Source: Bacteroidales bacterium
GTDB taxonomy: Bacteria > Bacteroidota > Bacteroidia > Bacteroidales > SM23-62
Reading direction: 5' to 3'
Length of the DNA: 14,128 nucleotides
Assembly (NCBI GenBank): GCA_016783865.1
Contig: JADHVS010000110.1
Location: 1-14,128, forward strand
Part shown: positions 1 to 7,900 of the stretch, one piece after another
How positions within the stretch are numbered: position 1 is the first letter of the stretch
How the letters are laid out: each line of letters begins with the position of its first letter
Notes under the pieces: model-generated
What the model was told of the DNA's origin: nothing
What the model saw: the letters and a program-made list of their open reading frames with translations, nothing else
The model's database searches: none
Translations under genes and position numbers: made by a program

Positions 1-440
1 TATGGTACTGAGTTTTTACTTGAGCATTAAAAAGCATAAACTACTGCAGTCGGAATGTAACCGCAAAACCAAATTCAAATTTACCTAAGAATCAATCCTT
101 TCCCTTTATATATAAGGGATATATCTCGCATATCGTATCGCAAAGTAGTGATTACCTGTTATATCTGGATATTAACGTTTACATGCGTAAGTAAACATTT
201 ATATGCATTTAGGTGCAGGTAATAATCCAGCAGTTTAATCGCAAGAAAACGTCTTTAAACGCATAAAACGATTATAGATGTGTTTAGTCGATTGAAGTAA
301 AAGGTAAAAACGAAAATAATATAGTCACTTTATCCGTTTTTTCCAAAAAGAACCAGCACGGCGTAAACTAAAACGTTGAACTGGTATCATATAGGCTCTT
401 CGTGAACAATTGCATGACGAGATCCTATCCCTAAGAAAAT
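1..440. other. Intergenic or left-edge region with no recognisable gene
   Basis: No open frame of useful length and no RNA gene was recognised here. The stretch is AT-rich. It contains small inverted repeats: GTTTAC (177-182) with GTAAAC (191-196) around an 8-nt spacer, and TCCCTT/AAGGGA around a 7-nt AT loop near 101-119. An imperfect stem, ATAGG (391-395) with CCTAT (424-428), lies just past the stop codon of the leftward ATPase gene but has no T-tract behind it. The pentamer AAACG occurs five times between 247 and 375. None of this identifies a function. Confidence 0.6.
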
Positions 441-1601
441 CTATTTATCGAAATCTTTTCGATGAAGGAATTTGCTCAATGAAGAAATTGTGATTCGTTC
501 ATTCATTGCATAGGAATCATCTGTTGGCGCGATTACCCAAAGTTTTTCGATTCCAAGGTCATCCAGGGCCAGATACACACCTTTAGTGGGATCAGGAGCT
601 GTGGATGCTTTACATTCAACGGCAAGCCTTTTATTTCCCTTTTCAAGTATCAAATCAATCTCATTACCTGAGGAGGTTCTGTAAAAATATGCTTGCCAAT
701 CACCATACAGAGCAACAATATTTTCAATGCAATAAGCTTCCCATGAGGACCCTAATACAGGATGCCCTAACAAATCATTCATAATTTCAATATTCAAAAG
801 CTTATGTAAAATGCCGGTATCCCTTATATAAACCTTGGGCGATTTGATTATCCTTTTCTTAATGTTTGGGAAATAGGGTTCCAGCCTGCGAATGATAAAT
901 AACTGCTCAAGTACAGCCAGATAATTTTGTATGGTATGATAGCTGGTTCCGAGAGATTCGCCCAGCTTAGAGCTATTTAGTATTTGACCCTGGTTATGCG
1001 CACACATGGTGAGCAACCTGCGGATTGTAAGCGAGGGGATGTTAATGCCTAATTGTGGCAGGTCACGTTCAATAAAGGTGCGGATAAAACTTTCACGCCA
1101 AACAGTACTTGCATTATCTGAATGCTGTAAATAACTGTCAGGAAATCCGCCTCTAAGCCAGTGCTTTGTTAAATCAAAGCTTGAGTCTTGTACCAGCTCA
1201 TGGACATGAAATGGAGTTAATTCGATATAACCAATCCTTCCTGCCAGTGTTTCAGAACTTTGCTGTATAAGGTCTCTTGAAGCAGAGCCAAGGATGAGGA
1301 ACCTGCCATTTTTCCGATCTTCATCAATAACTGACCTTAATGATCTGAATAAGTCTGGTTTACGTTGTATCTCATCCAGGCAAAAATTTTTATCCTGGTT
1401 ATTCCTGAAAAACAATTCAGGATCGTCAAGCTTATTCAAATCTGAATATTTCTCAAGATCAAGATAAACAAAGGAATAGTCGTTTGAAATGACCATTTTG
1501 GCCAGGGTGGATTTACCACATTGGCGTGGTCCCAGAATTGCTACCACAGGGAATATCCTCTGATACTCGAGTATTTTGTTATATAAATCCCTTTGAATCA
1601 A
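441..1601 (-). CDS. AAA-type ATPase with C-terminal DUF4143 / PD-(D/E)XK-like domain
   Basis: This 386-aa protein has the layout of the AAA_14 plus DUF4143 family. The N-terminal P-loop ATPase has a Walker A motif at residues 24-32 (GPRQCGKST) and Walker B at 73-79 (FCLDEIQ). A winged-helix-like middle region lies around 200-260. The C-terminal restriction-endonuclease-like fold shows E314, D316 and E329-x-K331. Family members are common in Bacteroidota and archaea; their cellular role is mostly unknown, and a nuclease activity here is not shown. The start is TTG at 1599-1601: the frame is open upstream to a stop at 1632-1634 with no ATG, and the first internal Met (M36) lies after Walker A, so it cannot be the start. 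A good promoter lies 34-63 bases upstream of the start. The length is close to the family norm and I see no frameshift. Confidence 0.85.
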   Translation of the reverse strand: MIQRDLYNKILEYQRIFPVVAILGPRQCGKSTLAKMVISNDYSFVYLDLEKYSDLNKLDDPELFFRNNQDKNFCLDEIQRKPDLFRSLRSVIDEDRKNGRFLILGSASRDLIQQSSETLAGRIGYIELTPFHVHELVQDSSFDLTKHWLRGGFPDSYLQHSDNASTVWRESFIRTFIERDLPQLGINIPSLTIRRLLTMCAHNQGQILNSSKLGESLGTSYHTIQNYLAVLEQLFIIRRLEPYFPNIKKRIIKSPKVYIRDTGILHKLLNIEIMNDLLGHPVLGSSWEAYCIENIVALYGDWQAYFYRTSSGNEIDLILEKGNKRLAVECKASTAPDPTKGVYLALDDLGIEKLWVIAPTDDSYAMNERITISSLSKFLHRKDFDK

Positions 1602-1634
1602 AGTTCGTAAATTAGAACTTATCCTTCTAAATTA

Positions 1635-1664
1635 CAAATATACTATTATTATCTGTATATCAAA
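1635..1664 (-). promoter_or_regulatory. Bacteroidota-type promoter for the ATPase gene
   Basis: Read leftward, TTTG (1661-1664) is followed after 18 bp by TATATTTG (1635-1642), an exact match to the -7 consensus TAnnTTTG. The spacing is about one base short of the usual 19-21. The predicted transcript start is near 1628, giving a leader of roughly 27 nt before the TTG start at 1601. This supports transcription of the ATPase independently of the MNT gene upstream. Confidence 0.55.
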
Positions 1665-1730
1665 CCTCACATCATTACAAATCTCTTTTGTGCTATCGCA
1701 TACTCGATATCAAACAGATATTTCTTTGAA

Positions 1731-2039
1731 TCAAGCTTCATAGATTAGCTGCTTGGTTGAATCAATACCCTTTTGCAAATACGGATTTTTAACTTGCGCA
1801 CTGGATAGGAGGTCCACTCTCCGGTCGAATAACTGTTCAAACCTATCCAATAACTTCATAAGTGTTTCACCCTTTTCGAGTGGATCCATCTGATCCAGTT
1901 CCACGATCAGGTCAATATCACTTTGCATTTCATCAAATGTACCAGTACTAGCTGAACCAAAGACATATAATCGCTTCACATTAAAGCTTTTACAAATCTC
2001 TTCTAAAGCAATATTGTTATTTTCGATTATGAAATGCAT
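1731..2039 (-). CDS. Minimal nucleotidyltransferase (MNT/Pol-beta-like) domain protein
   Basis: This 102-aa protein has the Pol-beta superfamily nucleotidyltransferase signature: GSxxxG at residues 28-33 (GSASTG), followed by D-x-D (residues 41-43, DID) in a SDIDLIVEL strand. The size equals a stand-alone MNT domain. Many such proteins are antitoxins of HEPN/MNT (type VII) toxin-antitoxin pairs, in which the MNT protein AMPylates the HEPN toxin. No HEPN gene is seen on either side: 129 bp of non-coding DNA follow it, and upstream come a terminator and the recombinase. It is therefore solitary, and the role is uncertain. The start is ATG at 2037-2039. A 7-bp inverted repeat sits 10 bp upstream of the start and might be an operator. 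Confidence 0.8.
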   Translation of the reverse strand: MHFIIENNNIALEEICKSFNVKRLYVFGSASTGTFDEMQSDIDLIVELDQMDPLEKGETLMKLLDRFEQLFDRRVDLLSSAQVKNPYLQKGIDSTKQLIYEA

Positions 2040-2048
2040 TTATTAATT

Positions 2049-2076
2049 GGTTAAATCTCAATTTACAATTTTAACC
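2049..2076. repeat. 7-bp inverted repeat upstream of the MNT gene, possible operator
   Basis: GGTTAAA (2049-2055) and TTTAACC (2070-2076) are perfect inverted copies around a 14-nt spacer, located 10-37 bases upstream of the MNT start codon. The position suits an autoregulatory operator or a leader hairpin. In an AT-rich intergenic region a chance 7-bp repeat is possible. Confidence 0.35.
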
Positions 2077-2084
2077 TTAATTCG

Positions 2085-2118
2085 AAAATAAAAAAAGCCT
2101 CCCAAAATTGGAAGGCTT
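2085..2118 (-). terminator. Rho-independent terminator reading leftward
   Basis: AAGCCT (2095-2100) pairs with AGGCTT (2113-2118); after one C/A mismatch, CC pairs with GG, and the loop is AAAATT. On the minus strand the hairpin is followed directly by a run of seven T, then ATTTT (2096 down to 2085). It cannot serve the rightward recombinase gene. It lies a few bases after the tRNA-like 3' end at 2125-2137, which is the normal place for a tRNA gene's terminator. Confidence 0.7.
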
Positions 2119-2121
2119 GAA

Positions 2122-2141
2122 GGCGGTGACGACGAGACCGC
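2122..2141 (-). other. Possible tRNA 3'-end fragment / recombination attachment site
   Basis: The minus strand reads CTCGTCGTCACC followed by G (2136 down to 2124). This fits tRNA positions 61-73: conserved C61, a 5-nt T-stem strand, a 7-nt acceptor strand, then a discriminator base. The bases on the 5' side do not form a T-loop (no TTCRA), so the tRNA is cut at about position 60. A terminator follows immediately, and a tyrosine recombinase starts about 155 bases away. This is the expected look of an attachment site left at one end of an integrated element. The same bases also form an inverted repeat, GCGGT (2123-2127) and ACCGC (2137-2141) around 9 nt, like a recombinase core site. The isoacceptor cannot be named, and a chance match is not excluded. 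Confidence 0.42.
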
Positions 2142-2192
2142 AATAGCTATTTACCTACCTTTACTCAGCTTAACTTTAAAATGCCTGTTATA

Positions 2193-2223
2193 CTTGCTTT
2201 ATAGAAGTTTTTTCGTAACTTTG
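2193..2223 (+). promoter_or_regulatory. Bacteroidota-type promoter for the recombinase gene
   Basis: CTTG (2193-2196), then 19 bp, then TAACTTTG (2216-2223), an exact TAnnTTTG match at consensus spacing. Transcription would begin near 2230, giving a leader of about 65 nt that contains the TTGCGAGACA direct repeats. Confidence 0.6.
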
Positions 2224-2254
2224 TGTACCTGTCTTAAACAAACTTATTTCGAGT

Positions 2255-2276
2255 TTGCGAGACAAATTGCGAGACA
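2255..2276 (+). repeat. Tandem direct repeat TTGCGAGACA in the recombinase leader
   Basis: TTGCGAGACA occurs at 2255-2264 and again at 2267-2276, a 12-bp period, between the predicted transcript start and the recombinase ATG at 2295. The core CGAGAC is also present at 2133-2138 within the candidate attachment site. Direct repeats beside an integrase gene are often arm-type binding sites or autoregulatory operators; which applies here is inference. Confidence 0.5.
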
Positions 2277-2294
2277 GATTTAAAGCATTTTAAG

Positions 2295-3560
2295 ATGGCA
2301 TCAGTAAAACTTCTGGTCAAAAAGCATAATGTTTCCAAGCGGGATGGAAAAACACCAATTTATGTCCAGTATAATTATAGCCGCGACAGGAGGATCCTGA
2401 TCAATACCAACAGAAGGATCGATACCAAATACTGGGACTTTGAAAACGATATGCTGCGAAGGAGCCATCCCAAATATGATACCATTATCAGGCATATCAA
2501 AAAGACCAAGCTGGAGATCGAGACCATTGTAAGCAATGCGATGGATGATGGGATTGATCCTAATCCTGAATATGTGCTTAATGAATACTACGGTATTAAT
2601 CAGGAACCAGGTAAAGAAGGCAAGAAAGATCTTTTTGAATACTTTGAGGATTATATCAAGGCTAAAAGTCCAAGAGTAGGCAGACATACCATAAACGATT
2701 ATCATGCCTTGAAAAAACACCTGAAGGGATTTGAGCGATGGAGCAGATCAAAGGTTGAATTCAAATCCATAAACTATGAGTTCTACCAAAAGTTTATGAA
2801 ATACCTAAGCCATGATGCCGTAAAGCCAGATAAAGAAAAAGGATTGGCAGTAAACACAGTGGGCAAGACGCTTAAAAACCTGAAAATATTCCTGAGGGAT
2901 TGTGCCAGGAAGAATATCATTGATCCTATTGATACAAGTGATTTCAAAGTATACCAGGAGGAAGTTGAGAATATTTACCTGACAGAAGATGAGATTAATT
3001 CTATATATAGCCTGGATCTTTCTGAGGAGGCAGAACAAGAGAGGATCAGGGATTTGTTCGTACTTGGATGCTATACCGGGCTGCGCTATTCCGATCTGAG
3101 TAAAATAAAACCGGCAAATATTAAAGGAGATTTCATTCACCTACGCCAGGGTAAAACCATGAACCATGTCGTTATCCCGCTTAATGATACGGCTAAAGAG
3201 ATCATTCACAGGTATGATGGAGGGATCCCAGAAGGCATCCACATGAATGATTTCAACAAGCTGATCAAAGGCATTGCAAAAAAGGCGGGAATGGATGAGG
3301 AGATAATCATCACTCAAAAAAGAGGTGCTGAACGGGTTGATAAAACCTACAAGAAATTTGAACTAATTGCCTCCCACACATGTAGAAGATCATTTTGCAC
3401 TAATGAATACCTTAAGGGAACCCCTACCTTATTCATTATGAAGATCAGCGGCCACAGAACCGAAAGAAATTTCCTCAAATATATAAAGGTAGACGAACAA
3501 GTTGCTGCGGCGAAAATGCTAGAGTTTTGGAGATCGAGAGAAGACAAAGTGATCAACTAA
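2295..3560 (+). CDS. Tyrosine recombinase / site-specific integrase
   Basis: This 421-aa protein is a complete tyrosine recombinase of the Bacteroidota type. It has an N-terminal arm-binding domain (about residues 1-100), a SAM-like core-binding domain (about 110-215) and a C-terminal catalytic domain (about 225-410). All six expected catalytic positions are present: R264 (TGLRYSDL), K287, H361 and R364 (HTCRR), H387 (GHRTE) and the nucleophile Y396 (FLKYIKV). It should therefore be active in breaking and rejoining DNA. The length is normal for mobile-element integrases of this phylum. The ATG at 2295 follows a strong promoter and a leader with direct repeats, and a candidate attachment site lies 150 bases upstream. 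No excisionase, relaxase or phage structural gene is seen next to it, so the type of element is unknown. Confidence 0.93.
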   Translation: MASVKLLVKKHNVSKRDGKTPIYVQYNYSRDRRILINTNRRIDTKYWDFENDMLRRSHPKYDTIIRHIKKTKLEIETIVSNAMDDGIDPNPEYVLNEYYGINQEPGKEGKKDLFEYFEDYIKAKSPRVGRHTINDYHALKKHLKGFERWSRSKVEFKSINYEFYQKFMKYLSHDAVKPDKEKGLAVNTVGKTLKNLKIFLRDCARKNIIDPIDTSDFKVYQEEVENIYLTEDEINSIYSLDLSEEAEQERIRDLFVLGCYTGLRYSDLSKIKPANIKGDFIHLRQGKTMNHVVIPLNDTAKEIIHRYDGGIPEGIHMNDFNKLIKGIAKKAGMDEEIIITQKRGAERVDKTYKKFELIASHTCRRSFCTNEYLKGTPTLFIMKISGHRTERNFLKYIKVDEQVAAAKMLEFWRSREDKVIN

Positions 3561-3739
3561 ACTAACTTTTACTAGATTGTCAATTGTGATAAACATGTAA
3601 TCCAATGTTTTGACCTTCTCATTCTTCCTGGACTTCAGGGCACAGATAAAGATATGTAATCAAACCGTTTAATTATTAGTTCCTTATCCGCTCTCCTGCT
3701 TTATTACTAACTTTAATAAATAATAATTTTTTACTAGAT
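3561..3739 (+). repeat. Direct repeat pair bracketing the recombinase-lipoprotein gap
   Basis: ACTAACTTTTACTAGAT (3561-3577) begins right after the recombinase stop codon. Its two halves recur before the next gene as ACTAACTTT (3706-3714) and TTTTACTAGAT (3729-3739), separated by 14 AT-rich bases; the second copy runs into the lipoprotein ATG at 3738. The 177-bp gap holds no gene, and I found no convincing terminator for the recombinase. The repeats could be a small duplication or a binding site. Confidence 0.45.
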
Positions 3740-4715
3740 GAAACACTATTTGAAACCTTTATTTGTCCTCTACCTAACCTTTATTATGTCGGGATGCGCT
3801 CCACCTGATCAACCAGATCAATCCGATCAGGGACAGAAGAAGTTGAGATTCATATTCATAACCACAGTCGTAGGTGAAGACTTTTTTATTCCTGTAAAAA
3901 AGGGGATGGAAGATGCTGCCCGATTGATGGATGTGGAGTGTACCTTTACCGGTACGGAGGGAGTGGATATCCCTGCACAGGCAGAGATGGTGCGCCAGGC
4001 GATTTGTGACGGATACGACGGAATTGCCTTAAACATCATTGATCCTGAAGGATTTGATGCCGTTGTGAGTGAAGCCATTGAGACCGGAATTCCTGTGGTC
4101 GCATTTAACGTTGATGACAATGCCACGCCCAATGCCCGTCTCAGCTCGGTTAACCAGCGTCTGTATGAAGCAGGGAAAAAACTGGGGAATGAAGCCGCGA
4201 AGTTTATCCCAGATGGCAGTGAGATACTGATGACCATGCACGATGAAGGAGTTTCAGCCCTTGAGGATCGGTTGCGCGGTGCCCAGGATGGATTAAAGGA
4301 AGCAGGCAGAAACAATGTCATATGGAAAGTTGTAATTACCGGCAACACTGTTGCCAAATCCACTGAGGTAATTAACCGTGAACTCCAGGCTAATCCACAA
4401 ATTAAATTTGTACTCTGTACAGGCCAGGCTGATACTGAAGGTGCTGGTATCGTGATAGGTGAGCATTTCTCTAACCAGGATTATAAAGCTGCTGGTTTTG
4501 ATCTGAGCCCGGGAATCCTGCAACATATCATGCAGGGCCATATTTCCTTCACCATTGACCAGCAACCTTACATTCAGGGTTTCTATCCGGTGATTCAACT
4601 CACATTACTTAAACGCTTCGGGATTATGCCATCAAATATGGACACCGGCGCAGCCCTGATCACCAGTCAAAATGCAGGAGACGTCCTGGAACTGGCGAAG
4701 CAACATTACCGTTAG
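3738..4715 (+). CDS. Periplasmic sugar-binding lipoprotein (type I PBP, Peripla_BP_4-like)
   Basis: This 325-aa protein has a lipoprotein signal peptide with lipobox MSGC; C20 would be the first mature residue. It is followed by a polar linker (about 21-34) and a two-lobed type I periplasmic binding fold related to ribose-binding proteins. Family-like features are the first strand with FIFITTVVGEDFF (about 39-51), a DGIALNIIDP loop, GIPVVAFNVDD, and the late segment TIDQQPYIQGFYP. It should bind a sugar or similar small ligand outside the inner membrane. No ABC permease or ATPase gene is nearby, so it may not serve transport. The HTCS gene follows on the same strand after 199 bp, so a role as a ligand-presenting partner for the sensor is plausible but inferred. 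A weak -7-like element (TAACTTTA, 3708-3715) lies upstream without a clear -33 partner. Confidence 0.85.
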   Translation: MKHYLKPLFVLYLTFIMSGCAPPDQPDQSDQGQKKLRFIFITTVVGEDFFIPVKKGMEDAARLMDVECTFTGTEGVDIPAQAEMVRQAICDGYDGIALNIIDPEGFDAVVSEAIETGIPVVAFNVDDNATPNARLSSVNQRLYEAGKKLGNEAAKFIPDGSEILMTMHDEGVSALEDRLRGAQDGLKEAGRNNVIWKVVITGNTVAKSTEVINRELQANPQIKFVLCTGQADTEGAGIVIGEHFSNQDYKAAGFDLSPGILQHIMQGHISFTIDQQPYIQGFYPVIQLTLLKRFGIMPSNMDTGAALITSQNAGDVLELAKQHYR

Positions 4716-4808
4716 ATTGAATTGGATGTATTCATAATATTTTCCGAAAGGAAATACGTCAGGAACTGGAATCACAATATCATTGAATATCGAAGTATTA
4801 ATTTCGAC

Positions 4809-4840
4809 CTTGCTGCAAGATCGATAATTGCTTAAATTTG
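4809..4840 (+). promoter_or_regulatory. Bacteroidota-type promoter for the HTCS gene
   Basis: CTTG (4809-4812), 20 bp, then TAAATTTG (4833-4840), an exact TAnnTTTG match at consensus spacing. The transcript would start near 4847, leaving a leader of about 68 nt. This gives the HTCS its own promoter in addition to any read-through from the binding-protein gene. Confidence 0.55.
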
Positions 4841-4914
4841 TTTTGCTCTTTTTTACTTTTTTGAAATACATTCACAATAAATATAAGAATCTGATATAAC
4901 TGATAATAGCTGGT

Positions 4915-7900
4915 ATGCCAAAGATATTTTCAAATATCATTGTTTTTTTTATGGTTTACTTGATCCTGTTACTCGTCCCAACCAATCTTCCAGGACAAAA
5001 TGGTATTGATATTACAACAAAATCGTATACCACAAATGATGGTTTATCTGATAATGTAGTAACATCCATCACACAAGATGCAAAGGGATTTTTATGGATT
5101 GGTACCCTGGCCGGATTAAACAGGTTTGATGGTTATAGTTTTATTCCCTATAACTCACAAAATCAAGAAGATGAAGTTTTCAATAATGAAATGATATATG
5201 ACCTGCATTTCTATAACAATACATTATGGATATGTGCAAACTCCGGATTATGGACATATCGGCCGGCAGAGGATAAGTTTGAAAAACAGCATCCTTTTGA
5301 TGAAAGATTGAACACCTCAACTGTACTGTTTAACAGAATATTTCCAGGCAAAGACAGCCTATTATGGTTAATGAATGATTCAATCATTATCCTGGCAGGG
5401 TCAGAAAATGATCAAAAAAACAAATACCGAATTGTTAAGGAAATCAAATTTGAGAAAAAAGATAGCGCCTCTCAAATCAACTTTCTTTATGAAGATCAAT
5501 ATAATCAACTTTGGATCGGCACAAATGAAGCATTACATTCCCTTTTACTTCGGGATGATTCTAAATCACAGGTAATATGTGATAAAACAATGGTCCTTAG
5601 GGAGGCTGTATCAAAAATTACTCCAATTGATGATAACAATTTATTGATCAATCATGCAGATACCCATATCTCAACATACAATATGCATACCCGGATACTG
5701 GAAGGTTTGCCAAATCTTGAAATCCCCTCCAGAACGGCCACCTCAATAGAAGACTTAATAACTGATAATAAGAATGGAATCTGGATAAATCATATTATTG
5801 GTGAGAAACTACGAACTGTTAATTGGGGTGGGGGTGTACACCGGTATGATTTAAACACAAGGCAATATTCTGATCACCTGATAGACGATGATAATAAGAT
5901 TGACAACCTTTATGAGAACCAGGTAACCAGGCTATTTAAAGACAGATCCGGATGCATATGGGCATGTACAAGGGGAGGATTGATCAGAATTAATGTAACG
6001 GAGTCCAACTTTAATGTTTTTTCTCCTTTAGACAATTCAATAGGCCCGATACATGTTGACAGCTCAGAGAATATTTGGATACAACTTTGGGATATAGGAC
6101 CTTACAGGTATAAACTGGAGGAAAACAAGTTTGTTGATAAAACACCCGAAATTCTTAAAAATAATTCTGCACTGACTTCTCTGGAATCTATCTTAGGTAT
6201 TTTTTCTCCACAAAAGGACATATTTTGGTTTTGTTCCGGAGATGGTTATGGAATACTGGAATACTTTATTGATGACAAACGGGATCGTTTAATTAAGCAA
6301 TTCCAGGTACGAGATGGCTTACCAGAGAATTCTGTCAATCTCATTTTCCAGGATTCACAACAACGCATTTGGGCTGGGACAGCTAACGGCATAGCACTTT
6401 ATAATCCTGGCACCAGGACTTTTACCAGCAAACTGAATAATAGTGACAGTTTGTTTGAATTTAGCCATGACATCACCGCCATTGAACAGTCTAAAGATGA
6501 CATCTGGTTTGGCACACAGGAAGGAATACTCATAAAGAATAATATAACTTCCCCTTCAAACCGGTGGAATAATCCGCAAACATATACCCTGCCCGGGGGT
6601 TGGATAATGAGTATTAAACACGATGGTGATAATATTCTTTGGCTTGGAACATGGCATGGTTTATTCAAGTTTGACATTTTATCAGAAACCCTGAAAAAAA
6701 TTGAGAATAAATCCCTGTCTAATGCAACGATTGCTGAAATTCAAATAGGAAGCGATGGGTATTTATGGTTGGGTACATTGTCGGGCCTCGTTCGTTTTAA
6801 TCCCAATACAATGGAATGTAATTCCTTCAGGCCAGGGGAAGGTGTTCGTTTAAATCATACAAACTGGAGATCCAGCGATCAGGACCGGCATGGCAACTTA
6901 TATTTTGGATCAATAGCCGGATTGGTCTATTTTAATCCGGAACATATTACGAATTTTACATATCCATCTGATGTAGTTATCAACAGGTTATTAATTGAAA
7001 ACCAGGAGGTTAATATTGAGCAGTTTAGTTCAGAGAAATCAGAAACTTTCGACTATCATTTGGTACTACCCTATAATAGTAACTCACTTTCGTTTGAATT
7101 TACCGGGCTTTCCTACCTTAACCAGGATATGAACCAATATTCATACAGGCTTTCCGGATTAAGCGAGGATTGGAGTTCAACCGACTTCAGGGGAAGGTTT
7201 ATTAACTATTCAAACCTTTCACCCGGTGATTATGTATTTGAAGTTGACGGCTCTAATTTTGATGGTTTCTGGAATCCCGATCCTTTAAGGGTGAGCATAC
7301 AAATTAAACAGATATTTTGGAAAACTAAATTAGCAATTGTTATATATATCTTTATTATTCTTGGAATCAGCACCTTAATTTACCTTGATACAAGAACCCG
7401 CAGAAAACTGAATGAAAAGCTCTTGCATGAGAAACTTGAAAGAAGGAAAGTTGAGGAAATAAATGAAATCAAACTCCGGTTCTTTACAAACATATCCCAT
7501 GAATTCATGTCCCCGCTAACCATGATAATTAATCCTATTAATAAATTAATTAATAATGAGTTCCGTACCGAAGCGAAGAAGGAAATGGAAAGGATCAGGA
7601 CCAATGCTTCCCGAATGTTAAACCTTATAAATCAACTTCTCGATTTCAGGAAGGTTACTTCCCAGGGAATAACACCCTATTTTATCAAGGGAAACATTGA
7701 AACCTTTGTTAATAAACAGATTAATACCCATAAACAGGTAGCGAACTCATGTAATCAAACACTTCATTTTAAGTGTACATTAAAAGAAAAACTATTTGTC
7801 TTCGATAAATTCATTCTTGAGAAAATCATATCAAATTTAATATCAAATGCATGCAAATTTTCTCCTCCTGATAGTGAAATAAAAATATTACTTCAGCCCG

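Noticed and set aside
417..423. Second copy of the tRNA-like sequence near the left edge
   Set aside because: Only about seven bases (TCTCGTC on the minus strand) match the fragment at 2124-2137, which is within chance expectation.
391..428. Imperfect stem downstream of the ATPase gene as its terminator
   Set aside because: The stem has a mismatch, a bulge and a 13-nt loop, and no T-run follows on the minus strand.
3827..4363. Leftward 178-codon open frame inside the binding-protein gene
   Set aside because: It is antisense to a clear periplasmic binding protein; the composition is serine/proline-rich as expected for a shadow frame.
3738..4715. Binding protein as part of a complete ABC sugar importer
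   Set aside because: No permease or ATP-binding cassette gene is present on either side; the ATPase at 441-1601 belongs to an unrelated family.
4741..4754. TTTCC-GAAA-GGAAA hairpin after the binding-protein gene
   Set aside because: It is only 5 bp with no T-tract, so it is not a convincing terminator; a riboswitch-like structure is not apparent.
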